From the NCBI GenBank assembly GCA_012934845.2, contig WNNJ02000889.1:1-64000 (forward strand): a stretch of DNA of 64,000 nt, read 5' to 3'. The translations under genes and the position numbers were made by a program. Shown piece by piece: positions 12,801-22,110 of the stretch; position 1 is the first letter of the stretch, and each line of letters opens with the position of its first letter. The notes under the pieces are model-generated. The model did not search any database and was not told the origin of the DNA. It saw only the letters and a list, made by a program, of their open reading frames with translations. The DNA is from Pomphorhynchus laevis. Taxonomy: Eukaryota; Acanthocephala; Palaeacanthocephala; Echinorhynchida; Pomphorhynchidae.

Positions 12801-13015
12801 CGATACCGGTGGAGAGATCAAATCTCGAAACTGGCCGAAGACCGCCCTGGGGCATCTGAAAGAGAACTCTGGTCTGTCGCTCATGATCGCGATGTCTGGA
12901 GTAGTTTAATTCGTGAACTGCCTTCACGACCCGACACCCGGACCAGTATTTGACAGGAAAAATATTGTATATTGGTTGTTTGTTTTTCTTGTCAATAAAT
13001 TGTTGTTGTTTATTA
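9880..13015 (+). mobile_element. APE-type LINE, second family, decayed
   Basis: Endonuclease fragments at 10440-10670 (GKEPELVEEMA, LFDQGWTLNYPGV, RRQAGAGILTSPRLS) jump to LRRYVLDTRVKRGADLSTDHY near 10690-10760, so the middle of the endonuclease is missing. RT follows: NGKSSCIDEIRLEALKAL at 11460-11520, PSEWRTVVVVPIFKKGDRR near 11590-11640, CGFRPSRGTTDQ near 11760. An open C-terminal part at 12248-12790 contains KYLGELFSRDD. It ends with a TTGTTGTTGTTTATT-like tail near 13015. The pattern is that of a LINE family well known from fish and other animals; I do not name the clade. Dead copy. Confidence 0.8.
9977..10248 (+). repeat. Two 136-bp tandem units ahead of a LINE
   Basis: Two diverged units start with GATGACTC at 9977 and about 10113. 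Each carries ATTAGACAATG and GCGATGTTGGAT/TCGATGTTGGAT and ends with ACCGAACAAACAAA or its variant. Their place just upstream of LINE coding sequence suggests 5' UTR monomers, which in some LINEs act as promoters. Confidence 0.6.
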
Positions 13016-13044
13016 AAACATTTTATAGAGGAAAAGGCAAAAAA

Positions 13045-13271
13045 TAAAAGATAGATGAACCTTTATATGAGTGAATAATATATACTTTTTATACTTGATA
13101 TGCCTTTTTATGCTATGAATTGTTTATTGATGATGTATTTTACTATTCAGGTCGTAATATTCACTACACATCTCTTTTTTTAAGTTTTATTTTTCTCTAA
13201 AAAAATAATAATTAAAAATCTCGAAATATGATTATCCTAGGTCAAAAGCCGAATAAGCACATACATATCTA
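13045..13271 (-). repeat. Dispersed AT-rich repeat, copy 3 (inverted)
   Basis: The reverse complement matches copies 1 and 2 at 8.2-9.4 kb: AGATATGTATGTGCTTATTCGG, TAATCATATTTCGAGA, and TCATCAATAAACAATT. It is cut at 13271 by the A/T-rich tail of the CR1-like insertion. Confidence 0.65.
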
Positions 13272-13863
13272 ATTATTATTATTATTATTTCGACAAACAG
13301 ACGAGCAAAGCTCACAGTTGCACTGTTAAAAAAAGAAAAGAAAAAGTAAAGAAAAAAAGACTCACAAACAAAAGTCACAAAAGTTTATGTTTGAATGCTG
13401 AAACCGATCTTGAGTTGACAATTTCTTCACTTAATCGGTTCCACTTACTTACGATTCGGTGTCCAAATTGTACAGTTTTAGAGCGTATAACTCGGCGATG
13501 GGCTAAAGTAAAATTGTGTCCACGCAAAGCCCGACTTTTCCGAACAGTCATCAATTCTCTTAAGACGTGATTTCCCTTGTGTAAAGCTTCCCATGTTGAA
13601 CACATATCTCGCCGAAACCGAAGGTCGCTTATAGAAACCATACCAAGTTTTTTTAGCCTTTCATTATAAGGTAAGGCTTTAACTGAATTTACGAGCTTAG
13701 TTGCCCGGCGCAGCACATTTTCAATTCTACTTTTCTCGTATACTGTTCTTGGGAACGAACATTGTGCTGCATAGGTAAGATGACTGATCACAAATGCGTT
13801 GGCGAGTGCTCTAAATGAAACTGGATTCAACACACTAAAAGTTCTACGAATCATCCCAACCAT
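13272..13863 (-). mobile_element. CR1-like LINE 3' end, 5'-truncated
   Basis: A 162-codon open frame (13863-13375, minus) starts in MVGMIRRTFSVLNPVSF and continues with YAAQCSFP, LRRATKLV, LPYNERLKKLGM and FGHRIVSKWNRLSEEI. This is the post-RT C-terminal region typical of CR1-group LINEs. The 3' tail is an (ATT)n run on the plus strand at 13272-13290. The open frame and tail suggest a fairly young insertion. The 5' junction carries a palindrome (13858-13885). Confidence 0.85.
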
Positions 13864-13885
13864 TCGATTTGCAAATCGAATGGTT
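13858..13885. repeat. Perfect 28-bp palindrome at the CR1 5' junction
   Basis: AACCATTCGATTTG and its exact reverse complement lie at the truncated 5' end of the CR1-like element. A third partial copy, AACCATTCGATT, follows at about 13891-13902. The arm is the element's own sequence (codons for NRMVG), so the junction was made by inverted copying of the insert's end. Confidence 0.8.
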
Positions 13886-14634
13886 GTGCAACCATTCGAT
13901 TATGCAAAATATGCATATATTATATGCAAAATATGAGAACAGGAAAAATGTAGTATTTAACTAAATATGTTCAGGAAGCCTGCTAACGATTACATCCAAG
14001 AAACTTAACGAATTATTTTGCTCCTCTGTCATTTTTGTAAAAACTATTTAGATTTGATAACAACCCCCTTTCGTATATGTTATCAGCAAACGACAAAAAA
14101 CTTTATGTTATTCTTTTTTCTTTTTATAGTTTATTTCTGAAGTTGCTAGTAGTTTCTAGCGAAATATCAAAATAGTTTTTTGGTTATCGTTCAACTATAG
14201 CTGATTTTTCCTGGATATTTAAAAATTTAAAATACAAATAAAGATGGATTTATTTCTAATCATTTTTATATTATATATAAATAAATAATAAAAAAACAAA
14301 AAACATAAATAAAGAAAATATAGATATAGCAGGTAGCATTATTTCATTCCCTTATAAATCAAACCATCGCAATGTACCTTTAAAGACGCAATTTCAGTCC
14401 GATCTCAAGTGTATCTGTACATATAATTATATTCATAAAACGATTCATAACGATCTCGTGGTTTTCGATTTTAAGTTAATCTGACTTTAAAAAGAAATTA
14501 ATAATTAAGTTAAATCAAAAAAATATTTCAAAGACAAAAATTTATTAAAATAGCAATTTAATTTATAAACTATAAAATAGTAATTTAAATAATTAAATTT
14601 ATTAACTCTTATTCGTATTATTTTTAAGAACCTA
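13886..14634. other. AT-rich flank upstream of KRTCAP2
   Basis: No gene or known repeat is recognised. It should hold the KRTCAP2 promoter and 5' UTR, but no reliable TATA or initiator signal can be separated from the AT-rich background. Confidence 0.45.
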
Positions 14635-17600
14635 ATGTCTCGTTTGAGTATTAGCCACAGCTGCTCGATTTGCTCCATTTTAACATTGATACTTTCGTTC
14701 GTTTTGATTTGTTGCAAAAGTTGGATTGCCAAACGTCCAACACTTCAAATTTTTTCTGGAATAATTTCTTCGCAAATATTTATTCTACTGCTAACTGTGA
14801 GAAATTAACTTGTTAATATAATATAATTTAGCATCTGTTTCTTTTTAGGCAATTAGTAATGCATGTGAAATTATTTACGGTCAAAACGTGGTAATGTCAA
14901 TGTTTCCGTACAGTAAGTGACCTTTTAGTCTATTCAAATTTGTTAATTTTTTAAAATTCAACGAACTAATGCACCCTGGATATACGATTATAAACTATGA
15001 AAATGAAATATATTTGTTGTATAAAATATCATTAAAAAATGATATATTTCTCAGAAATCTATGAATATTTTTATATATTGACTTACCAGTATAAATCGAA
15101 AGCTTTTAATGAAAAAATTGATCGCTACGTTTTTAGATAAATCGGTCGATTTTATTACAAGGCATTATATTTTTATTATTACAATTTAAACAACTTGATA
15201 TAAAAAGATATTGCCTTTATTTTTTACAACTTGATATTTTTATATGTTATTGATCATCCTAGTAGATTAAGATTGACCGAAAGACAGTTTTAATTCTATA
15301 ATTCACAGTTACGATACTCTTATAATGAAATATAATAATTATATCATTTTTTCTTTTATAAATAATAACAGAATTTAATTTATAATAATACATTGTAATT
15401 AGTTCTCGCCACTTATACCTCAAATTTGAGTCATTAAAACTGTAATTTAGACATAGTATTTAATCAATTGAATGTTGGAAGTAACCTTGTATGACCATGT
15501 AGCTTAGTTTGTGTTCATTTCTATTTGAACAGATCTCGTTCGATCTCGTTCCACGATTGTTTGCTGTTACCGCTTGAGATGAGACGATTGTTATGATATT
15601 TACTTCTCTATTTCCTCCGCTAAATGGTTAAGGAGGAATAGTAATTTTTTAAGACAGTAGCTTTTAAATTTACAAATTATTAAATTTATTTAATAATTAT
15701 ATATGTATTTTATTTTGAAAAATAGCCATTTTTTAAAATTCTCGCAAATAATACTTTTTGATTTATAAAATTTTAAAAATAATAATGCTAAATAAAAATT
15801 AAATAATAAATCAATTCAGCTAACTGAGTCTACATATTTAATTATTTAATAATTTAATAATTAGATAAGAAATAATTATAAATAATTGTTATAAGATTTT
15901 ATATAACTTACATGAAGTTAAAATTAAAAAATAAAATTAAAAAATAAAATTCAATTTTTATGAATTGACTAAAATATGTAAAATACGACATATTTAATAA
16001 AATATGTCGTATCAATAACACAATAATATAATTTATATCAAGTTAAAATAAATAAAATTCAAATTTAAAAGTCAATTTTTTGAATTGATTAATAATATAT
16101 TTCCTTTGATGTAATTTAATTATTTAGTATAATATCTTATTCTAACACAGAATATATTATCGATCCATCAATATTTTCAAATTAAGAGTTTAGATATATT
16201 TTACTTTGATGAATTAAAAATTTTACAATTTTGTTTTGTGTTCGCTGGTCCTATTCAAAACTCAGTTAAAAATCAGTTAAATGTCGTATCAATAACACAA
16301 TAATATAATTTATATCAAGTTAAAATAAAAAAAATTGAAATATAGACTTCAATTTTTATGAATTGATTACTAATATATTTCCTCTGATGTAATTTAATTA
16401 TTTAGTATAATATCTTATTCTAACACAGAATATATCGAACCATCAATATTTTCAATAGTTTTAGTATTCCGGAATTTATTTCATAACTGTCGCTTACAAA
16501 TTAACAGATGACATTATTTAATGTCATTTATTCATTAATAAAATGTAATTTTATAAGATTTTATACAATTTATTTTTATATCATGTTATAATTTAAAATT
16601 GAAATTAATAATGTATCGACTAATAAATAACAGACTATGTATCAGAATAATGATTAGAGATCATCAGGAAGAACTACTATGTTATCAGGTTTCGGCCCCT
16701 TTTCCTCGACCCAACATGGCAGAAGGGCCAAATACGCGCTAATGACGTATTTCCTATGATAAAATTTGATTATCCAGTATTATATTCTAATACAAAGTAT
16801 ATCATTTATTATCCATCCTTAAAAATTTCCTGCTAATGATTTTAGATTTATTCTTTATATTATTGTGTTGATTTATATATTTTACAATTTTCTGCTTGAT
16901 GTTATTTTTATGGTAACCTAGTTTAAAATATGTATCTATTAAATTATTTAAATGATTTTGAAGCAAACCAATATTGTAAAAATTTTTCGCAATTCTTAAA
17001 ATTTCATTATTTAATGTATTATATTTTATATTATATGGTATGCATGAATGTTCATGCAAAAATTTGTTTCTTGTAAATTTAAATATATCATCTTTACGAT
17101 ATAAATTAAAAGTAGTTTTAGTTAATGTTGATTTAATGTTTATATCTAGATATACACCTTCTTTATCATTAATATTGGTTTTGTTAAGAATAAGGCTTTC
17201 TGGATAAATTTGTTCACTAATTGAATAAAAATTATTAGAATTAAATACACATATATTATCAATGTATCGAAACATATATTTCATATATTTATATAGTTTA
17301 GATTTAGTTTTTACACAGTTATGAACAAATTCATATTCTATAAAGCTTAAAAACAAGTCAGCTATAATTGGGCTACTATTACCACCCATTGGAACACCTT
17401 TTATTTGTCTAAATATAGATGTCCCTACTTTTAAATAATTTTGATTTATCAAAATATTTCAGGATTTCTATTAATTCAATTTTATCCATATATTTATATT
17501 TACTTGAGAGTGTCATTTTTGTTAGATAGGCGTTATAGTTATTATAGCATATATATGTATATCTTTTTCCGAATATAAGATTAATTAATTTTACTAACGC

Positions 17601-20600
17601 TTCTTTAATATCTACTAAATCTAGATTTGTATAAAGAGTACTTAAATCGTATGTATTTATATTCGGAATAATTATTCCTTTTGTCTGTTCTAAAAATTCT
17701 TTTGTAGAATTAATACTGAAATAGTGTTTTATACCAGTATTAATTTCGAATTACCTTGCAATATTTTTTAAAGTGTGCTTTAATTACTTTAAGTATTTTA
17801 TTCATATAGACAGAAAGTGGTTTTAATGTACATTTAAACGCACTACATATGAACCTAGGTTTTATTGGATTTTTATGTAATTTTGTATTCCAATATAATA
17901 TAGGTATAGTTTTATTAACTACGCCGTCATTACATCAGTATATCATATGAAGACAAAGTTATTGCTAGCTTTATCAATAGTTGTTATTATGTAATTATCC
18001 TTTTATTCATTAAGTTCTAAATACAAATATTTATTAATTTGATCTCTCCTTTTATAATTGCTTTATTATATGATTCAACTGTTATATCCTTTTTATCCAT
18101 TATTAGAAATAATAACGCAATTTAACTTTAATTGCTGAATACAATTCTGGTAATCCTGATCCGAATTGTTTTCAGTTAGCATCTATTGAAACTATCCATT
18201 AGTTAAACAGAAATTTTAAAGAATCCTCAAGGTGATTAATACCTCAGTATGAATTTCGATTTTTTTTACAATATTTTTAAAGTGTGTTTTAATTACGTTA
18301 AGTATTTTATTCATATAAGGCTTGATCTAAACTTAATTGTGATTACTAACCTGAACTGTAAAATAATCTCTGATTATATTTTACAGGTGAATGCCACAAG
18401 TAATTATCGGGCTGATGAAATGATTTTGCTGAAAAGCGACAATAAACATTTAGTTTCAACTTTAGAACAATCTATTGAAAACGCAGTAAATCTTAAAGAA
18501 AATCTATCCTTATCGCTCAAATTAAATACCCTCACAAGCCACTACACTTTAAAAAATAATAATAAGGATTTTGTTAACAACTATATAACCGCTAAAAAGT
18601 TAAAATATACGTACAGAAAAAGGAAACAGAAAACAAAGTCAGTGTGGTCATTAATAGAGTCATTATTGTGTCACAGGCGGAGGTCGAAAGGGATCTGAAC
18701 CATCCAGCTAATCCAACACGCCGCTCTCCGAATAAACCACCCGGGGTATTTCACCCCCCCCCCAAGAATCCAATCGAGGCGGACTATTCTCTGTGATCGC
18801 GAGATGTGGAGCTTGAGAAACCTTAATCTTTGTTCTGGGGACGTCCTCTTGAAAAGGAGACTAATCCTGAGATAGCCCAAATACCCCTGTGGCGCACTTG
18901 GGTTTTCCCATTCAATGACACCTGTGGAGCTCGTTTCTGGGGCCACCTAACTTTTTTTCCGGATACGCTTCTGTCTATCCAGGTAAGCTTTCGCTGAACA
19001 GCTCACTGTAATTGTGAACCCTAGGTATTTATCTCGACTTGTGAAGATAGGGAGTGGTTGACGCTGCAAAATGGAGGAGATGGCAGATAGTGCTAATCCC
19101 TTAAGTTTCGTTTTGGTTGCAGGGGCGTCATGAAAAACGACCATCTGCGATTTAGATGATTTGAGAACAAAATTGGTAACTGATCTTTTAACCTTAAAAA
19201 GAAACGGCTGATGTTTCTTAAAAGAAACGGATAATGATCATTAATGTTCATATGTTGCATTTATATTTAATTTTGGATTTCAATATAATATAGGTATAGT
19301 TTTATTTTCTGATTCAATTTTTATACCCTTTTTATCCATTATAGAACAGTGACCCGTAATAATTGTTTCTAAATTTAAATCACTAAAATCGTACGTATAT
19401 TCTGAAAATTTGTTCCTTTTGTTCTGAATATTCGTTTGTAGAATTAATACTGAAATAGTGTTTTATTTCAGCATTAATTTCGATTACCCTACAATATTTT
19501 TTGGATATATTTTTTTCATGTGTTGTGCTTATATTTGCATTTGAAGCCAAAGTTATTACTAGCTTTATCAATAGTTGTTATTAGATAGTAATCCTTTAAT
19601 TTAGTAAGTTCTGTATACATATATTTATTAATTTTATCTTTCCTTTTGTAATTGTTTGTTATTTTCTTTTTAATTTTATTAAATACATAATCAGACTAGA
19701 TAACTTTGAATCATAGATGTATACCCTTTTGATACCATTTTCCTTAATTCACTATTTTCAATTAATTCTTGATTATGAGTTCATTCTTGATTACATTTAT
19801 TTATTTTATTGTTCATAAAATATATGAACAATAAAGTTCATTTATTTTATCAACATTAAGACTTTTGTAATTGCATTCTGTTTCTATAATGCTTCTTATA
19901 TCATCATCATTACATATAGATTTCAATTCCTTATTATAATTATTATTTTCCGTAACAACTTATACCTTATTTTAGGAATATATTTACTTAAATCTGACCC
20001 TATTATTTCTTTACTTTTAGAATTATTTAAAAGTCCACCTATATTTATGTTATCTATACATTTATTAATGAAATTTATGATCAGTGTATATTTGTTATTG
20101 TTATTATTAACATTTATTGTACGATTATAGTATTTTGTATTACAATAACTGTCTATTATACAACTTAGCCTATCATAGTCGTTAATTAATTTTTGATTTA
20201 TTGAACATATGATATCTTTAGAAAAACTTCTTATATTTACATAAAGATCTTTTAGCTTATTATCACTTAAAAGTTGTTTTAATATTTCTAATTGTTCATT
20301 TATATACATATCTTTTTTAATATTTTTAACTCTATTTTTCCTATTCCTTTTATCACCATGACTTCTTGGTTTGCGTTTAACCGGATTATTATAATATAGT
20401 TGTTTATTATGTATTATACTACTTCTGCCAATTCCTTGTACCACGTCATTCAATCCTAATGGGTACATGGAATTAAGCGTTTTAATCCAAAAATCTTCTT
20501 TTTCTAATAGTTTTTGATTTAATATTGAAATGTTTTCTTCGATAATATGTTCTAAAATAAATAATTTACAGTTTTTAATATCATGTCCTATTAATCTCAT

Positions 20601-21887
20601 ATGTTTATGAAATATAGTTTGACTATTATGCTGTATATTATATATGTGTTGCCTAAACCTAGTTTTTAACATTTGATATGTTTTTCCTATATATTGCAAT
20701 CCACATGTGCATTGTATTAGATACACTACACCTGTGGTATTGCAGTTACAATTATTATTAATATTTAATGAAAAACATTTGTTTGTCGTATTACTTACGA
20801 TACAATTATTATTTATAACATCACAAACTATAAAAATTTTCTGTTACATTTAAAATATCTAAAATTAAAATCATTAGAACTTACGTATTTTTCCAATCTG
20901 GTTAAGTACATGTAACTTTTAAGTCATAATTTTTAACGTTGCTTTTTCGGTGTCGCCACCTAGTTTAGTTGACTCAGACTAAACTTACAACGGGCCATCC
21001 AGCAGAATCTGACAGGGGGTTGCGTTGCTTAATGCGTTGCAGGCTGGAACAAGATCTATAAAGATCTACTACCTTCACTCCACGCGCTACGCTATCTGGC
21101 TATTGGCCATTAGTTGGTTTCTTAAACGTAATCACGTGAAGCAGTTTACATTTTAAAGTGTAAACACCTGGGATGCAAACTTCTCCCTTTTTTAAATTAA
21201 TAATTCATCAAACTTGTTTGAAAATAAGAAAAATAATAATAACGTCGTAACCAATAATATATAGTTTCAGTAATTCTGACAAGGACATATTACCGGGAAA
21301 ACAAAGTCCACAGGTCAATAATAACATGTCAGTAGATCAAATCAAATAAGCTAACTGAGTCTAAGTGTATAATATAATTATAAAATAAGCAAAACACAAT
21401 AATTATGCTAAATCAAAGACCATCGTTTTGTTCATATACCTCTTCACTTTTAAATCTGTATTTTGTTCAAAATAGACTTAGACTCAGTTAACTGATCTAA
21501 ATCAATATCAAATTAACATTAAGAATTTCTTATATATTGAAAATTCGTGTAAATTTACATATGAATTAACTGTTTAAGTGATTATTTCTGCATTTTGTTG
21601 GCTTTCATATTAAATATTTGTTAAGTTTCCGGGTGTGCCGTGTTTGCCTTGTCACTCGCTGCTCAGCTGCACCCAATATCATTCAGTGTATGGTCAGTAG
21701 CCCATATTTTGGCAATTGTTAGTCTAAAATTCTGTTTGTATTTTTCAGCTTAATTGGTATGATATTTTCACTATTCTACATAAATGAGAAAAGCAGAGAA
21801 CTGATAAAAGACAAAGCGTCAGTCATTGGAGCAGTATCACCGCCTGTTTTATCCGTTCGTAAAACACGGAAATTACAAGGGAAATAA
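14635..21887 (+). CDS. KRTCAP2: KRTCAP2 / KCP2, oligosaccharyltransferase complex subunit (4 exons)
   Basis: Exons read from the sequence: 14635-14796, 14849-14912, 21626-21692 and 21749-21887, giving 143 residues (human KCP2 is 136). Phases agree: 0, 1 and 2. Introns are 52 nt, 6713 nt and 56 nt with GT/AG ends. Recognisable parts: hydrophobic SILTLILSFVLICC; LQIFSGIISSQIFILLLT (family: LTIQGGLLGSGLFVFSLT); AISNACEIIYGQNVVMSMFP (family: [20 protein letters not shown]); LIGMIFSLFYINEKS (family: ...LYYINKIS); a basic KTRKLQGK tail ending at the stop. The protein is a small multi-span ER membrane subunit of the STT3A-type complex that N-glycosylates proteins during translocation. The large second intron carries Penelope-like and LINE copies. 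AATAAA at 21883-21888 overlaps the stop codon. Sequence identity is modest, but length, exon fit and motif order make the call firm. Confidence 0.82.
15813..18240 (-). mobile_element. Penelope-like element copy I: RT and AT-rich 3' UTR
   Basis: A 216-residue open RT C-terminal frame (17452-16802, minus) contains FRQIKGVPMGGNSSPIIADL, MFRYIDN and IYPESLILNKTN, then VYLDINI, LYRKDDIFKF and SCIPYN. These are hallmarks of the PLE group with a permuted domain order (Naiad-like). The upstream RT half lies at 17453-18240 in broken frames. The frame ends in RMDNK. About 1 kb of AT-rich 3' UTR follows, with a direct duplication (16003-16175 and 16281-16455). It ends near 15813 in GACTCAGTTAGCTGA, read on the minus strand. 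The endonuclease lies in copy II. This copy is broken. Confidence 0.8.
18315..18695 (+). CDS. Unrecognised reading frame in KRTCAP2 intron 2
   Basis: From a good acceptor-like TTTTACAG at about 18386, the frame VNATSNYRADEMILLKSDNK continues open for about 100 residues. It ends in a basic stretch (YTYRKRKQKTK) and runs into LINE sequence at about 18690. The middle is polar with heptad-like leucines (LEQSIENAVNLKENLSLSLK), suggesting a coiled coil. Upstream, 18242-18310 is PLE sequence. It does not resemble a PLE or LINE domain. It could be a captured host exon, a retrocopy fragment or an unknown element part. No function can be given. Confidence 0.35.
18690..19190 (-). mobile_element. LINE 3' fragment, same family as the 53.7 kb copy
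   Basis: On the minus strand it contains VVFHDAPATKTKLKGLALSA, then KYLGFTITVS and SAKAYLDR, as at the ORF2 end of the 54 kb copy. The frame then continues through GYLGYLRISLLFKRTSPEQR and RLRFLKLHISRSQRIVR, and the 3' tail block ends near 18690. It has inserted between the two Penelope-like copies. 5'-truncated near 19190. Its longer C-terminus suggests the 54 kb ORF2 is shortened by a local deletion. Confidence 0.85.
19220..20760 (-). mobile_element. Penelope-like element copy II: N-terminal GIY-YIG endonuclease and linker
   Basis: A 267-residue open frame (20726-19923, minus) opens with MYLIQCTCGLQYIGKTYQML and RFRQH, the GIY-YIG nuclease core with its conserved Arg. KLLEKEDFWIKTLNSMYP, typical of PLE endonucleases, follows at about residues 73-90. 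A basic KRKPRSHGDKRNRK stretch and a linker (IINFINKCIDNINIGGLL, then IPKIRYKL) come next. Downstream, 19700-19380 matches 18090-17640 of copy I, which sits just ahead of the RT. The nuclease is therefore encoded before the RT, as in Naiad-like PLEs and unlike canonical ones. The copy is incomplete. Confidence 0.8.
20761..21348. other. Intron sequence, no further gene seen
   Basis: Part of KRTCAP2 intron 2. About 20940-21170 is more GC-rich, with TTTAGTTGACTCAGACTAAA near 20963 and a GTTTACATTTTAAAGTGTAAAC hairpin near 21144. No coding frame is supported. Confidence 0.4.
21349..21493. repeat. Two inverted Penelope-like 3' termini, MITE-like
   Basis: AGCTAACTGAGTCTAAG (21349-21365) and CTTAGACTCAGTTAACT (21477-21493) form 17-bp inverted ends with one mismatch around a 111-bp AT-rich core. 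The left end and its inner sequence match the PLE terminus at 15.8 kb; the right end is the same terminus in the other orientation. Confidence 0.6.
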
Positions 21888-21891
21888 ACTT

Positions 21892-22110
21892 CTAAAAATC
21901 TTCTATATGTTCAATATTTTCTTCGTTTGCACTGTCCGCCGTTTTGTCCATAACAATTTGAATTGAGTAATTTGAAGTCCTGTAGAATTTGTTGAATAGG
22001 AATGTAACTATAATACAAAGAATGAACAGTGTTGATAACACTATGACTACAAACATATCAACTTTTAGACAAAAGGTTCTCTCCCATTCTAAATCTATTT
22101 CACTTGCCAT
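21892..22110 (-). CDS. Small single-pass membrane protein, 72 residues, unrecognised
   Basis: Single-exon frame starting MASEIDLEWERTFCLKV. A strongly hydrophobic segment follows (DMFVVIVLSTLFILCIIVTF, residues about 18-38), flanked by acidic N-terminal and basic NKFYR residues. This predicts one membrane span with the N-terminus outside or lumenal. The C-terminal half is acidic and polar, ending EENIEHIEDF. The layout loosely resembles small neuronal proteins such as cortexin, but I cannot claim homology. The stop lies only 4 nt from the KRTCAP2 stop on the other strand, so the two transcripts must overlap or end within the last codons. It is likely a real host gene, because composition is better than the surroundings and no transposon pattern is seen. 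Confidence 0.55.
   Translation of the reverse strand: MASEIDLEWERTFCLKVDMFVVIVLSTLFILCIIVTFLFNKFYRTSNYSIQIVMDKTADSANEENIEHIEDF

Noticed and set aside
14505-14732. 75-residue minus-strand frame overlapping KRTCAP2 exon 1
   Set aside because: It is the shadow of the plus-strand exon, whose product matches KCP2; the minus product is low-complexity.
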